From assembly GCF_009176545.1 (NCBI RefSeq), contig NZ_VTOJ01000001.1, positions 682,001-746,000 on the forward strand: a DNA stretch of 64,000 nucleotides, written 5' to 3'. The translations under genes were made by a program, and so were the position numbers. Of this stretch, positions 27,063-36,858 are shown piece after piece. Each line of letters starts with the position of its first letter. The stretch's first letter is position 1. The DNA comes from Salinigranum salinum. GTDB taxonomy: Archaea > Halobacteriota > Halobacteria > Halobacteriales > Haloferacaceae. The notes below the pieces were generated by a model. It saw only the letters and a list, made by a program, of their open reading frames with translations, did not search any database and was not told where the DNA came from.

Positions 27063-28910
27063 CTAGACTGCGTCTTCGAGTTCGAGCCGCGGACGGATGC
27101 CGAGCGCGACCATCTCGTCGAGGAGGAGCTTGAACGCGTAGCTCACCTCGATCTCGTGGATGTTGTCCTCGTCGCCGGTGATGGGGTCGTAGATGCGGCG
27201 CTGGTCGACGTCCTCGACGGCGACCATGCCGGTGTCGGCGGAGATGTAGACGTCCTCTCTGTCGGAGGAGTCGAGGAGGCGCTCCTTGAGCGCCATCGCG
27301 GCACCGTGGCCGATGAGCACCTCGCGCTCCATCTCGCCGACGCGGAGCCCACCCTCGCGGGCACGGCCCTCCGTGGGTTGGCGGGTGAGCACCTGCACCG
27401 GCCCGCGCGAACGGGCGTGCAGTTTGTTCGACACCATGTGGTAGAGCTTGTGGTAGAAGATGGTGCCGACGAAGATCTCGGCCTCGATCTTCTCGCCGGT
27501 GACGCCGGAGTACATGACCTCCTTGCCCGACGACTTGAAGCCGTGTTCCTCGAGCGCGTTGCGGAGCTCCGACTCGTCCTCGCCCTGGAAGGCGGTGCCG
27601 TCGACGCGACGGCCCTCGAGCGCGCCGACCTTCCCGCCGAGCATCTCGAGTACGTGGCCGACCGTCATCCGCGAGGGAAGCGCGTGCGGGTTCAAAACGA
27701 GGTCGGGGACGACCCCGTCCTCCGTGAACGGCATGTCCTCCTGTGGGGCGAGGTGGCCGATGACGCCCTTCTGCCCGTGTCGGGAGGCGAACTTGTCGCC
27801 GAGTTCGGGGATGCGCTGGTCCCTGACCGAGACCTTCGCCAGCTTGGAGCCGTCCTCGCCCTCCATCAGGGTCACGGTGTCGACGACGCCGGACTCGCCC
27901 GAACGCATCGTCACCGACGTCTCGCGGCGCTTCTGTGGGGAGAGCCCGCCCATGTCGTCCGGCTCTTCGAGGAACCGCGGAGGGCTGGTCTTGCCGAGCA
28001 GGACGGAGTTTTCGTCGACGACCGTCTCGGGGTTGACGAGGCCGTCCTCGTCGAGGTGGGTGTAGGCGTCCTCGCCACGAGCCCCACGGACGTCCTGGGA
28101 GGGGATCTCGAAGCGGTCCTCCTGCCCGCCCGGATACCGCCGCTCTTCACCCTCGTACGTGCGGAAGAAGTGCGAGCGGGCGAGTCCGCGCTCGACGGAG
28201 CCCTTGTTCATCACGAGCGCGTCCTCGATGTTGAACCCCTCGTACGACATGACTGCGACACAGAAGTTCTGTGCGGCGGGTCGTTCGTCGAAGCCGATCT
28301 GCTCGGTCGTCTGGGTCTTGACCATCGCCAGCTGCGGGTAGTGCAGGAGGTGCTGGCGGGTGTCGGGCCGGATCCGATAATTGGCGGCCGGGAGCCCGAG
28401 CGACTGCTTCATCATCCCCGCACCCATCGTGATGCGGGGCGAGGCGTTGTGTTCGGGGTAGGGGATCATCCCGGCGCCGATACCGAAGATGAGCTGTGGG
28501 TCGATCTCGAGGTGGGTCGTGTCCTGTTTGTCCGAGTCGGGGTAGTACTCGATGTCCTCCTCGTCGACGGCGACGAGGATGTCCTCCTCTTCCTCGGCGT
28601 CGATGAACTCGATGAGGCCGCGGTTGACGAGGTCCTCGAACCGGAGTTCGCCGTTCTCGACCGCCTCGACGTGCTCGTCGTCGAGCATGGGTTCGCCCTG
28701 TTCGACGACGATGAGCGGTCGGCGGGCCCGTCCCGCGTCGGCGTTGATGATGACCTCGCGGGTCCGATCCTTGACGGAGACGTTCACCATCTGGGAGACG
28801 TCGCCCCGTCGGCGTGCCTCGCGGATGTCCGCTGCGAGCTGGTCCGGGTCCGGATGGGTTCCGATCAGACTACCGTTGACGTATACCTTCGCTTCTCGTG
28901 CTTGAGCCAT
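27063..28910 (-). CDS. rpoB1: DNA-directed RNA polymerase subunit B'
   Basis: 615 residues, the C-terminal half of the split second subunit. Landmarks are [37 protein letters not shown] and the C-terminal clamp segment [20 protein letters not shown]. It starts after a nine-base gap downstream of rpoB2. The split of B into B'' and B' is usual in halophilic archaea. Confidence 0.97.
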   Translation of the reverse strand: MAQAREAKVYVNGSLIGTHPDPDQLAADIREARRRGDVSQMVNVSVKDRTREVIINADAGRARRPLIVVEQGEPMLDDEHVEAVENGELRFEDLVNRGLIEFIDAEEEEDILVAVDEEDIEYYPDSDKQDTTHLEIDPQLIFGIGAGMIPYPEHNASPRITMGAGMMKQSLGLPAANYRIRPDTRQHLLHYPQLAMVKTQTTEQIGFDERPAAQNFCVAVMSYEGFNIEDALVMNKGSVERGLARSHFFRTYEGEERRYPGGQEDRFEIPSQDVRGARGEDAYTHLDEDGLVNPETVVDENSVLLGKTSPPRFLEEPDDMGGLSPQKRRETSVTMRSGESGVVDTVTLMEGEDGSKLAKVSVRDQRIPELGDKFASRHGQKGVIGHLAPQEDMPFTEDGVVPDLVLNPHALPSRMTVGHVLEMLGGKVGALEGRRVDGTAFQGEDESELRNALEEHGFKSSGKEVMYSGVTGEKIEAEIFVGTIFYHKLYHMVSNKLHARSRGPVQVLTRQPTEGRAREGGLRVGEMEREVLIGHGAAMALKERLLDSSDREDVYISADTGMVAVEDVDQRRIYDPITGDEDNIHEIEVSYAFKLLLDEMVALGIRPRLELEDAV

Positions 28911-28919
28911 GTGATGTGT

Positions 28920-30485
28920 TCAGTCGTCCGCGGGTGTCGTCTCGATGCCCTCGAGTCCGGGCATGCCCTCCACACCCATGTGGGCCAGTTCTCGTTTGAG
29001 CGCCTTCTCGTCCTCGACGTTCTGCGACAGCTCCATCGCCTGCGCGAAGTTCTTCACCAGGCCACAGTTCGGCCCCTCGGGGGTCTCGGAGGGGCAGATA
29101 CGACCCCACTGGGTCGCGTGCAGGTCGCGCGCCTCGAAGTGCGGCTGTGACCGTGAGAGCGGCGACCGGAGCCTCCGGAGGTGTGACAACACACCCATGT
29201 AGTCCGTCCGGTCGACCAGCTGCGAGACGCCCGAGCGTCCACCGACCCAGTTGCCCGTGGCGATCGGGTGTTCGAGCCGTTCGGTCAGCACGTCCGACCG
29301 TACGACCGTGTTCACCGTGAGATTCCGGTTGCGCATGTTCGCCCGCTCGAGCTGGTACTTCACGTCGCGTGCGAGCTTGTTCAGCGCGGTTCTGAAGAGG
29401 TCGCGCATCAGGTCTCCGGAGACCTTCAGGCGCTTGTTCGCGTAGTGGTCCTTGTCGTCCGAATCCCGGCGACCGAGCGCGAGCTCGAAACACGCCTCGG
29501 CCATCCGGCAGAGGTAGAAGGACTTGTTGATCCGAACCTCCTCCTCCTCGACTCCCTCCTCGTGCAGGTGGGGGAGGAGGTAGCGGTCGATGACGTAGTT
29601 GGCACGCTTGAGCTGGTAGTTCTTGCCCTGGCCGCCGGCGACGCGCTTGCCGAGTTCCTCGATGGCCTCCTCTTCGGTCTGGACCGGAGCTTCCTCCAGG
29701 TTCTCCAGCATGAACTTCACGATCTCGGGGTCGTCCGAGACGCGGTGGACGATCTCCTCGTCGGACTCGAGCCCGAGCGCGCGGACGAGCGTGACGAAGT
29801 TCACCGATCCCGACACCGACGGGAACGACACTTCGAGCAGCCCCTCGCGGTTGCGCTCACAGAGGACGAGCGCTCTGTACCCGCGACGCTGGCTGAAGGT
29901 CTTCGCCACCTGGATCTCGTCGCCGTACTTGGTGTCGTACTCGGCGAGGATCTTGTTCGGCGCGAGGTCCTCCGAGGTCATGAGGACGCGCTCGGAGCCG
30001 TTGACGATGAAGTAGCCGCCGGGGTCGACGGGGTCCTCGCCGATCTCGACGAGGTCCTCGTCCGACAGCTGGGAGATGTTGCACTTGCGGGAGCCGACCA
30101 TGATCGGCATCCGACCCACCTTGGTCTCGGTGGCGTCGAGGACGACCTCCTCTTCCTCCTCGCCGCCGCGGACGATGGACATCTCCATGAACACCGGGGC
30201 GGCGTAGGTGATGTTGCGCAGGCGGGCTTCTTGCGGGAACAGCAACTCCTCGGAGCCGTCGGCCTCTCGCACCCGCGGCGTCTCGACGCGGATGTCGCCA
30301 AGTTCGACCCAGACGGGCTCTTCGCCCTCCTTGTCGCCGATGTCCGTGTCGATCGTCTCCTTCTCGTCGACGACCTCCTGCATGCCGCGGTCGAGGAAAT
30401 TGTTGAACGAGCGGAAGTGGTGTTCTGCGAGCCGTTCCTGTGAGAAGTACTCTCTGGAGATTGTGCGTCGTGACTGTCGATTCAT
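28920..30485 (-). CDS. rpoB2: DNA-directed RNA polymerase subunit B''
   Basis: 521 residues, the N-terminal half of the split second subunit, containing the protrusion and lobe domains ([33 protein letters not shown], and [19 protein letters not shown] near the end). Its ATG overlaps the rpoH stop by four bases. Confidence 0.97.
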   Translation of the reverse strand: MNRQSRRTISREYFSQERLAEHHFRSFNNFLDRGMQEVVDEKETIDTDIGDKEGEEPVWVELGDIRVETPRVREADGSEELLFPQEARLRNITYAAPVFMEMSIVRGGEEEEEVVLDATETKVGRMPIMVGSRKCNISQLSDEDLVEIGEDPVDPGGYFIVNGSERVLMTSEDLAPNKILAEYDTKYGDEIQVAKTFSQRRGYRALVLCERNREGLLEVSFPSVSGSVNFVTLVRALGLESDEEIVHRVSDDPEIVKFMLENLEEAPVQTEEEAIEELGKRVAGGQGKNYQLKRANYVIDRYLLPHLHEEGVEEEEVRINKSFYLCRMAEACFELALGRRDSDDKDHYANKRLKVSGDLMRDLFRTALNKLARDVKYQLERANMRNRNLTVNTVVRSDVLTERLEHPIATGNWVGGRSGVSQLVDRTDYMGVLSHLRRLRSPLSRSQPHFEARDLHATQWGRICPSETPEGPNCGLVKNFAQAMELSQNVEDEKALKRELAHMGVEGMPGLEGIETTPADD

Positions 30486-30709
30486 TCGATCACCAGTCGG
30501 TAGACGACCGCCGTGTCTGTCGTTCGCGAGTCGCGGACGATCCTGATGACGTCGCCGACCTCGGCCTCGTCGGGGAGCGCCGGATCCGACGTGCGGATCT
30601 TCGGCAAGTTCACCCGTTCGACGTCGTACTCGGCCAGCACGTCCTCGACTTCGGGCTCGTCGAGGATCGTGTGGTCCGGAACCAGTGTGTGTTCGCTTAC
30701 GTTGACCAT
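30482..30709 (-). CDS. rpoH: DNA-directed RNA polymerase subunit H
   Basis: 75 residues, the archaeal counterpart of eukaryotic Rpb5 C-terminal domain: [13 protein letters not shown], then [13 protein letters not shown] and [13 protein letters not shown]. It is the first gene of the RNA polymerase operon rpoH-rpoB2-rpoB1-rpoA1-rpoA2-nusA. A TATA-like element (CATTTAACC on the plus strand, about 30771-30780) lies about 65 bases before the start, giving a short leader. Confidence 0.96.
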   Translation of the reverse strand: MVNVSEHTLVPDHTILDEPEVEDVLAEYDVERVNLPKIRTSDPALPDEAEVGDVIRIVRDSRTTDTAVVYRLVIE

Positions 30710-30765
30710 GGATGTCGGGGTGGATGGGGAGAAGCTCTCACGAGATACTACAGTGCGTTATTGGG

Positions 30766-30782
30766 TCTACCCATTTAACCCT
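30766..30782 (-). promoter_or_regulatory. TATA-like promoter of the RNA polymerase operon
   Basis: On the minus strand GGTTAAATGGG reads as a TATA box with purine-rich BRE-like bases upstream (AAGGG). It would start transcription about 40 bases before rpoH. Confidence 0.5.
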
Positions 30783-30911
30783 TGTCAAGCAGTCCGGGTA
30801 GCGCCGCTCACTGACCGCACGCGGCCTGATACCATGACAGACGGAAACGGGGGATAAATGCCTTGCGGAGCGGCCGACGGTACCGCCTCACACGGCGTGG
30901 TGAGATGGTAA

Positions 30912-30924
30912 GTCTTATTTAGGC
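30912..30924 (+). promoter_or_regulatory. TATA-like promoter of tRNA-Asp
   Basis: GTCTTATTTAGG lies 27-38 bases before the tRNA 5' end, suitable for a short precursor. Confidence 0.5.
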
Positions 30925-30950
30925 AACCGGGTTACGGTTGAGTGCGCTCT

Positions 30951-31023
30951 GCCCGGATGGTGTAGTGGCCCATCATACGACCCTGTCACGGTCGTGACGC
31001 GGGTTCAAATCCCGCTCCGGGCG
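30951..31023 (+). tRNA. tRNA-Asp (anticodon GTC)
   Basis: A 73-nucleotide cloverleaf: acceptor GCCCGGA pairs with TCCGGGC plus discriminator G, anticodon stem CGACC/GGTCG frames loop CTGTCAC with GTC, and the T arm is GCGGGTTCAAATCCCGC. CCA is not encoded. Two decayed copies of the 3' end follow within 300 bases. Confidence 0.97.
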
Positions 31024-31330
31024 TCTTTCTGCGGCGAACCACACGGCGAGCACCGCGGAGCGTGTGCTCGCCACCGGTGAGCCGCGAAGACGGTTACGAG
31101 CGGGATTCGAATCAGGGAGTGGAGCGAACGGCAGTGAGCGGAACGACTGGGGTTCAAATCCCGCTCCGGGCGCTCCTGTTGCGAACTACCCGGCGAGCGA
31201 CCGCGTCGCGTGTCGCTCGCCATCCTGTGAGCGGCTGGACGACCTCGAAGGGATTTGAACCACGCGAACGCGAGCGTTCGCAATCGGGTTCACAATCCCG
31301 CTCCGGCCGGCCTTCTGCGGCGAATTTCAC
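31024..31330 (+). repeat. Tandem decayed copies of the tRNA-Asp 3' end and its flank
   Basis: The T arm and acceptor end of tRNA-Asp recur at about 31151-31173 (GGGTTCAAATCCCGCTCC then GGGCG) and, more decayed, at about 31288-31309 (GGGTTCACAATCCCGCTCC). Each copy is followed by a related segment beginning CTTCTGCGGCGAA-like and carrying a GGCGAGC...GCTCGCC hairpin. Inverted T-arm fragments (GAGCGGGATTCGAA at about 31099-31112 and GGGATTTGAACC at about 31250) lie between. The spacing is about 140-150 bases. This looks like stacked attachment-site remnants. No gene lies in 31024-31483. Confidence 0.7.
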
Positions 31331-31483
31331 GGCGAGTGACTGCCGTGTCGCTCGTGTTCCCGTCGACAGGACCGAGCCCTGGAGCGAACACTCCATCGAG
31401 GCGGTGCCCGGTGCGCAGGGAAACCTCTCCCTCACGTCGGTCGGCCCACACACTCTTTGTTCACGTCCGCCGAAGCCCGTCCA

Positions 31484-31891
31484 ATGTCTCCACCTCCCCC
31501 CGAGGAAGGTGCCGTCCACGTCGTCGAGCGCACGTTCACCGCCGACGAGGTCCGGACGTTCGCCGACCTCTCGCACGACACGCAGGCGATCCACACCGAG
31601 CGCGATCCGCCGCTGGTCCACGGCCTGCTGACCGCGACGCTTCCGACCGAGGTCGGTGGCGCGCTCGACGTCCTCGCACACACGATGGAGTTCGAGTTCT
31701 GCACGCCCGTCTACGCCGGCGACACGGTTCGGTGCGAGTGGACGACCGAGCGGGTCGATACCCGCCCCGATCGGTACGAACTGGCTGCGACGGTCGACTG
31801 CCGACGGACGACGAGCGCGCGGGCTGACGCCGACGAAGGCCCGGTGCTTCGCGGTCGGGTCGAGGGACTGGTGTGGCGGACCGACAGCTGA
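31484..31891 (+). CDS. MaoC-like hot-dog dehydratase
   Basis: 135 residues from the ATG at 31484. It has the single hot-dog fold of MaoC/(R)-hydratase proteins: an N-terminal RTFTADEVRTFADLSHDTQ, then the hydratase-2 type motif IHTERDPPLVHGLL with the expected Asp and His positions only partly kept, and a C-terminal AGDTVRCEWTTERV strand. It may hydrate enoyl-CoA or act in a polyketide-like or lipid pathway; the substrate is unknown. It converges on the histidine kinase gene with a six-base gap. Confidence 0.75.
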   Translation: MSPPPPEEGAVHVVERTFTADEVRTFADLSHDTQAIHTERDPPLVHGLLTATLPTEVGGALDVLAHTMEFEFCTPVYAGDTVRCEWTTERVDTRPDRYELAATVDCRRTTSARADADEGPVLRGRVEGLVWRTDS

Positions 31892-31897
31892 TCCTGC

Positions 31898-34210
31898 CTA
31901 CTCGAGTGCGCCGTGTGCTCGAGTGTCGACCCCGGATATCTCGAACCGGGCCCCGCCGGTGCCGCTCGCCGCCACGCGGATCGTCCACCCGTGAGCCTCG
32001 ACGATCTCGCCCACGATGGAGAGACCGAACCCCGTCCCGCTGTCGCTCGTCGAGTAGCCGCGCTCCAGCACCGTCTCGCGCTCGGTCTCGGGGACGCCGG
32101 TGCCGTCGTCCTCGACGAAGAAGCCGTCGTCCGCCGCGCCGACCCGGACGTGGACCGTCCCGTCGTCACCCGCTCCGTGCTCGACGCAGTTCCGGAAGAG
32201 GTTCTCGAAGAGCGTCCCGAGTCGTTCCTCGTCCGCCTGGAGCCTCCGGTCCTCGACGACGTCGAGGGTCGCAGATCCAGTGTCGACCGCGTCCCAGGCA
32301 CGCCTCGCGGCCGAGCCGATGCCCATCTCGTGGGTCGCTCCGACCGCCTCTCCCTGCCGCGCCAGTTCGAGGAGATCGGTGACGAGACGGTTCATCCGCT
32401 CGTGGGCGCGCTCGACGCGCTCGAAGTGCGGGCTCGGATCCTCGTCGCCGTCACAGGCGTCGCGGGCGAGGTCGAGGTACCCGCGCGCCACCGACAGTGG
32501 GTTCCGGATGTCGTGGCTCACGACGGAGGCGAACGCGTCGAGCCGTTCGTTCTGCCTGGCGAGTTCGGCCTCACGATCGCGGAGGACGTGGATCCGTGCC
32601 GCCCGCGACAGGGCCACCCCGACGTTCGCGGCGAGGATCTGCGCCAGTCGCCGGTCGGAGTCGTCGAACTGCTCCGCCGCCGGCGAGCCGAGCGTCAGGA
32701 GCCCCTGGTCGCCGAGCGGGAGATACATCGCACGCTCGATACTGACGTCGGTGATGCCGTGGGCAGAGAGGTCGTCGACGACGAGCGGTGTCCGGGTCTC
32801 GAACGCCCCCCACGCCAGGTCGACCTCCGGGCCGTCGGCGGGACGTTCGCCCAGCACCGCCGCGGTGTCCGCCGACACGGCCACCAGACGAAGCGCCTCC
32901 GACTCGGGGTCGTACAGTCGGACCGTGGTGACCGGGTAGCCGAGGATGTCGGTCACCGCTTGGACGGTGATCTCGGCGATCTCGTCCGCGGTCTCCGCCC
33001 TGACGAGGGTCCGCGTCGTCTCGTGGAGTCGTCCCAGCGTCCGCTCGATGCGTTTCCGATCCGTGATGTCCGTGAAGACGGCGTACCCCCGCCTGCGCTC
33101 TCGCTCGTCGAACGGAACCGAACGGTAGAGGAAGTCGCGGACGCCGCCGGCCGTCGACAGACGAACCTCGCGCTCGGACGGCTCGTCGTCGAGACCGTGT
33201 CCGAGTGCGGCGTCCCCGACCGGCACGTCCGTCGACACGACGATCTCGTCGAGGTCCCTGCCGACGACGCCCTCCCTCGCGAAGCCGAAGACGCGCTCGA
33301 ACGACTCGTTCACGTCGCGAACGATCGGCTCCCCGTCGACCGCCTCGACGTCGACGATGGCGTCGCTGGTGTTCTCGAACAGCGAGATGAGCCGGTCGCG
33401 CTCCTCACGGAGCCGCGCCTCCCGTCTCACCCGATCGAACGCTGCCTCGGTCGTCGCCGCGACCGTCTCCAGGAGGTCGAACTCGACCGCGGGAACGCCG
33501 CGTCCGTCGATCAGGAGATGCAGCCGGTCGCCGACGGGAACCACGGCGACGACGCCGTCGTCGCTGGCGTCCTCCACGGAGGTCCGCTCTCCGCTTCCCG
33601 TCGCCATCGCGGCCGTGACGGTGGGATCTGCGAGCAGTTCGGCGTCGAACCCGGCCGTCGCAGCGACGACGTGCGTGTCGTGGCCCCCGTCGTCGGAGGC
33701 CACCGCTTCGACGACGCCGACCTCGACGCCGAGGACGTCTCCGACGACCTCGACCACCGCGGCCGCGACGGCCGCGTCGTCCTCGCAGCGAAGCAGCTCC
33801 TGTCCGGAGTCGTGCGACAGCGCGAGTCGGGTCTCGTGCCGCCTCGATTCGGCCGTCGTCACCCGCTCGACCGCCTCGGCCAGCCGCCACCACGGCGCTC
33901 GTTCGTCCGCGACGCGCCGGCGGACGTACGTCGTCGCGCCCAGTTCGTCGAGTCGCGACGCCATCGACTCGTGGCTCCCGGTGCCGAACAGGACGACCGG
34001 ACCGGCGTACCCTGCCGTCCGAAGGGCCGTGGCCACGGACACGCCGTCGGCGGTCGCGTCCGGTGTCGTGACGACACAGTCGACACTCGGCGGAGTCGTC
34101 GCCGCGTCGGGGGACGCTCCGCACACGGTGAGATGTGGTGCGGCGTGGCTCAGACCGTCGACGACGCCTCCGTCGTCTCGCTCCCGGCCGAGATACAGCA
34201 CCTTCGTCAT
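31898..34210 (-). CDS. Multi-sensor histidine kinase (receiver-like, GAF, PAS, GAF, HisKA, HATPase)
   Basis: 770 residues, no membrane segments. An N-terminal receiver-like fold (about 1-110; VLYLGRE and VVLFGTGSHESMASRL) lacks a clear phosphoacceptor aspartate. A GAF-like domain (about 130-260), a PAS domain (about 270-390; NTSDAIVDVEAVDG) and a second GAF (about 395-545) follow. The HisKA box SHDIRNPLSVARGYLDLA places the phosphorylated His near 565. ATPase boxes are intact: LFENLFRNCVEHG, VEDDGTGVPE and GTGFGLSIVGEIVEAHGW. It is a soluble sensor, perhaps of redox or light, with no adjacent response regulator. Confidence 0.9.
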   Translation of the reverse strand: MTKVLYLGRERDDGGVVDGLSHAAPHLTVCGASPDAATTPPSVDCVVTTPDATADGVSVATALRTAGYAGPVVLFGTGSHESMASRLDELGATTYVRRRVADERAPWWRLAEAVERVTTAESRRHETRLALSHDSGQELLRCEDDAAVAAAVVEVVGDVLGVEVGVVEAVASDDGGHDTHVVAATAGFDAELLADPTVTAAMATGSGERTSVEDASDDGVVAVVPVGDRLHLLIDGRGVPAVEFDLLETVAATTEAAFDRVRREARLREERDRLISLFENTSDAIVDVEAVDGEPIVRDVNESFERVFGFAREGVVGRDLDEIVVSTDVPVGDAALGHGLDDEPSEREVRLSTAGGVRDFLYRSVPFDERERRRGYAVFTDITDRKRIERTLGRLHETTRTLVRAETADEIAEITVQAVTDILGYPVTTVRLYDPESEALRLVAVSADTAAVLGERPADGPEVDLAWGAFETRTPLVVDDLSAHGITDVSIERAMYLPLGDQGLLTLGSPAAEQFDDSDRRLAQILAANVGVALSRAARIHVLRDREAELARQNERLDAFASVVSHDIRNPLSVARGYLDLARDACDGDEDPSPHFERVERAHERMNRLVTDLLELARQGEAVGATHEMGIGSAARRAWDAVDTGSATLDVVEDRRLQADEERLGTLFENLFRNCVEHGAGDDGTVHVRVGAADDGFFVEDDGTGVPETERETVLERGYSTSDSGTGFGLSIVGEIVEAHGWTIRVAASGTGGARFEISGVDTRAHGALE

Positions 34211-34298
34211 CGCTCGCTCTCTATCGCCCGCAACACGGGCGGGGGGTATAATGTCTACCTTTCACACTGCTGATACGGGGTGCCCCCTGCTGCCGTGC

Positions 34299-34658
34299 TC
34301 AGACGAGGCCGTGGACGAGCAGTTCGCCGATCCCGACCCCCACGAGCGCCGCGACGAGCATCAGCGTCGCGTACCGGGCCGCCGCGATCAGCTCGTCCCC
34401 CTGTGCTCGTTCTACGACGCTGACCGCGAACGACGAGAACGTGGTGAACGCGCCGCAGAACCCGGCACCGAGGACGAGCAGGACGCCCCCGTCCAGCGGT
34501 GCCGCGACCAGCGCACCGAGCACGACGCTCCCGAGGACGTTCACGACGAACACGCCGCGCGTCCCCAGCCAGCTGTCGACGCCGAACCGCGCGAGCGCGC
34601 CGAGCGTCCCGCCGATCCCCACGAGCAGTCCCGGCCACAGCGACGCGACGGCGGTCAT
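34299..34658 (-). CDS. crcB: Fluoride channel CrcB/Fluc, second subunit gene
   Basis: 119 residues with four hydrophobic helices. GGTLGALARFGVDSWLGTRG near the start and GFCGAFTTFSSFAVSVVE carry the conserved Gly-x-x-Gly-Ala-x-x-Arg and the Phe/Thr/Ser fluoride-track residues. Fluc proteins export fluoride as dual-topology dimers; paired genes encode heterodimers. It overlaps the upstream crcB paralogue by four bases. Confidence 0.93.
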   Translation of the reverse strand: MTAVASLWPGLLVGIGGTLGALARFGVDSWLGTRGVFVVNVLGSVVLGALVAAPLDGGVLLVLGAGFCGAFTTFSSFAVSVVERAQGDELIAAARYATLMLVAALVGVGIGELLVHGLV

Positions 34659-34990
34659 CGCCGCGCCCCCACGACGATGCCGGCACCGGCCGCCGCGAAG
34701 CCCAGCGCGTAGTTCGCGCCGACGTTCACGGCCCCCATCGTGACGCCGAGTGCCGCCGTCTCGACGGCGAAGGTGCTGTAGGTCGTGAACGACGAGAGCA
34801 GGCCGGTTCCGACGAAGATCCGGGTACGGTGGTCAGTAACGAGCGTGACCAGCAGTCCGAGCACGAAGCTCCCGACGATGTTTACCACCAGGGTGCCCGC
34901 CGCGCCCGGAACGGCCACGCCGACACTCCAGCGAAGAACCGCACCGAGAAAGCCGCCACTTGCCACGTACACCGGGTCGAGACGCTTCAC
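34655..34990 (-). CDS. crcB: Fluoride channel CrcB/Fluc, first subunit gene
   Basis: 111 residues, four predicted helices: YVASGGFLGAVLRWSVGVAV, ANIVGSFVLGLLVT-type segment, then LLSSFTTYSTFAVETAALG with the fluoride-pathway Phe and Thr. It pairs with the following gene by a four-base overlap. I looked upstream for a fluoride riboswitch and saw no recognisable one. Confidence 0.93.
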   Translation of the reverse strand: MKRLDPVYVASGGFLGAVLRWSVGVAVPGAAGTLVVNIVGSFVLGLLVTLVTDHRTRIFVGTGLLSSFTTYSTFAVETAALGVTMGAVNVGANYALGFAAAGAGIVVGARR

Positions 34991-35104
34991 GTCACGGGGC
35001 TAGCGAAGCGGTTACTCGTGGGTTTCGGTTCGAGTTCCGCCGGGGTGAACCGACACACGGGCCCGTCGACCGGGCCGAGGCCGGACCTACCGACGACTCG
35101 AGAC

Positions 35105-36856
35105 CTAGGTCGGGGGCGCGGGACAGTCCCCGTAGTTGTTGTTGTCCGGCGGGCTGACGAGATACGAGAACGTGTCCGTTTCGCTGCCCACCTGGTACCG
35201 AATCGAGAGGACGAAGAAGTCACTCGGCCCCGAATCCTTGTCCTCGAAATCCAGCGCGATTCGGCTCTGTGCGTCCGCGTCCGAACTGACGTCGCCGAGA
35301 CCCTGGATGTCGACGAAGGGACCCGGGAGTGGCTGAGGCGACAGGCCTGACACGTCGGTGAACGCGACAGTCGTCGGTGCGTTGGATCCCGACGTGAAGT
35401 AGAACGAGATCCGTCCCTCGAGGAACGTGTACGTCTCACCCGTCGGATTGTACATACAGACGTCGAAGTCTCCTCCACTGGTGCTCTGTGCGATCCCCGT
35501 GTATATCGGCACTCCCGACTCCGGATTCAGCTCGGAGACGCCGTCCTCGGCACCGCCGTCACCGTCTCCCGGGCTGCCGATCGTCACGATGGCCCCGGTC
35601 GTCGCCCTGATCTCGAACGTAGCCGTGTCGGAGGGCCCGCTGCCGCCGACGATGTCGGCAGTGACGTCGACCTCGCACTGCTCGGGACCCATGTCGATGT
35701 CGACGGTGGCCTCACCGTCCTCACCAGTGGTCGCTCGGGTGACGTCCGGCGGGCTCGAATCGAAGGAGCCGCAGGTGGCGTCGTCGCTCCTGAATTCGAC
35801 TTCGACCCCGGAGACGGGGTTGTTGTATCGGTCACGGACCACGGCGGTCAGCTCGTTGCGGGTCTCGTTCGCGAAGATCTTGGTCGAATCGCCCTTCGTG
35901 GTGATGTAGGCGGCCCGCTCGTCGGGGAGGGCCGATCCGACACCGACCGCGGCCATTCGGAGGTTGTACGTCTCGTCCCGTTCCAGTCTGATGACGACCT
36001 CACCGTCCGAGACGGTGACGCTCTCGACGTGTTTGTCGGGGTCGCTGTCGCCACCGCTGTCTATCTCGTTCTTCAGCGCCTCGTCCCACACCGCCTGACT
36101 GCTCTCGGTCGGCAGCCTGATGACGATGTCTCCGTCGGTCCGGTTCCGCAGTTTGACGCCGGTACTCGGCGCGCTCACGCCCTCGATGGGGACGGTCACG
36201 GTCCCGGCTCTCGTGTCCTGCAGACGCCCGTCGACGAGTACGAGGTTCACGTTGGTTCCGTTCACGACGGGGATGGTCCTCGTCGGTCGCTCCACCCCGC
36301 TGGGATGCGTCTCGACGAGCAGTCCGTACTCGTAGGTGATCGCGGGGTCGTTCCGGTACTCGTTGTACGACGCGTCGTAGCGGATCGTCCGGGTCTGGAA
36401 CGACTCCGAGCCGTCGTTCCAGTAGTTGTCGACGCCGCTGATCTCGCTGTTGTTGATGTACAGCGTCCCCGGTTCGCTCGTCTCCAGCCGTCCGGTCGCC
36501 GGCGGCGGGTTGAACAGGAACGGTCGCGTCGGATACCGCATTCCGACCTCGACGGTCGCCGAACGGTCGCCGCCGTCTCCTGCGACGTCGCTCATGATCT
36601 GCCCCAGTCGCTGGAAGTCCCCGTCGACCCGCTGGCTGTGTTCGAACTCCAGCGCCTGATTCCAGCTCGGGACGGCCGCCACCTGGATCAGGACGACCAG
36701 CGCGACGACGAGTCCGAACAGCAGGATTCCGCCGAGGAGTTCCGTCTGGCCTCGGTCCGTGCGCTCGAACCGTCGGCGCGGTGTATCACGACGGGGGCGG
36801 CGTGCCGTCCGTCGGTCGGTACGCGTTCGGCCGATCGGTGTCTCTGTCTGGTCCAT
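35105..36856 (-). CDS. Large pilin-like surface protein with an Ig-like domain
   Basis: 583 residues from the ATG at 36856; a GTG at 36862 overlapping the previous stop is possible. A basic N-terminus (about 1-37) precedes RGQTELLGGILLFGLVVALV, the hydrophobic stretch of archaeal type IV pilin-like and related surface proteins, then a long acidic exoplasmic part. An Ig-like repeat (about 330-430; VVRDRYNNPVSGVEVEFRSD) resembles the Big-1/invasin type. The C-terminus has no membrane anchor. It is the third gene of a pilus operon with the ATPase and platform genes, so it is probably a filament subunit or tip/adhesin. Confidence 0.75.
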   Translation of the reverse strand: MDQTETPIGRTRTDRRTARRPRRDTPRRRFERTDRGQTELLGGILLFGLVVALVVLIQVAAVPSWNQALEFEHSQRVDGDFQRLGQIMSDVAGDGGDRSATVEVGMRYPTRPFLFNPPPATGRLETSEPGTLYINNSEISGVDNYWNDGSESFQTRTIRYDASYNEYRNDPAITYEYGLLVETHPSGVERPTRTIPVVNGTNVNLVLVDGRLQDTRAGTVTVPIEGVSAPSTGVKLRNRTDGDIVIRLPTESSQAVWDEALKNEIDSGGDSDPDKHVESVTVSDGEVVIRLERDETYNLRMAAVGVGSALPDERAAYITTKGDSTKIFANETRNELTAVVRDRYNNPVSGVEVEFRSDDATCGSFDSSPPDVTRATTGEDGEATVDIDMGPEQCEVDVTADIVGGSGPSDTATFEIRATTGAIVTIGSPGDGDGGAEDGVSELNPESGVPIYTGIAQSTSGGDFDVCMYNPTGETYTFLEGRISFYFTSGSNAPTTVAFTDVSGLSPQPLPGPFVDIQGLGDVSSDADAQSRIALDFEDKDSGPSDFFVLSIRYQVGSETDTFSYLVSPPDNNNYGDCPAPPT

Positions 36857-36858
36857 GA

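Noticed and set aside
34991-35104. Fluoride riboswitch before the crcB pair
   Set aside because: I looked for the conserved aptamer pattern and saw none.
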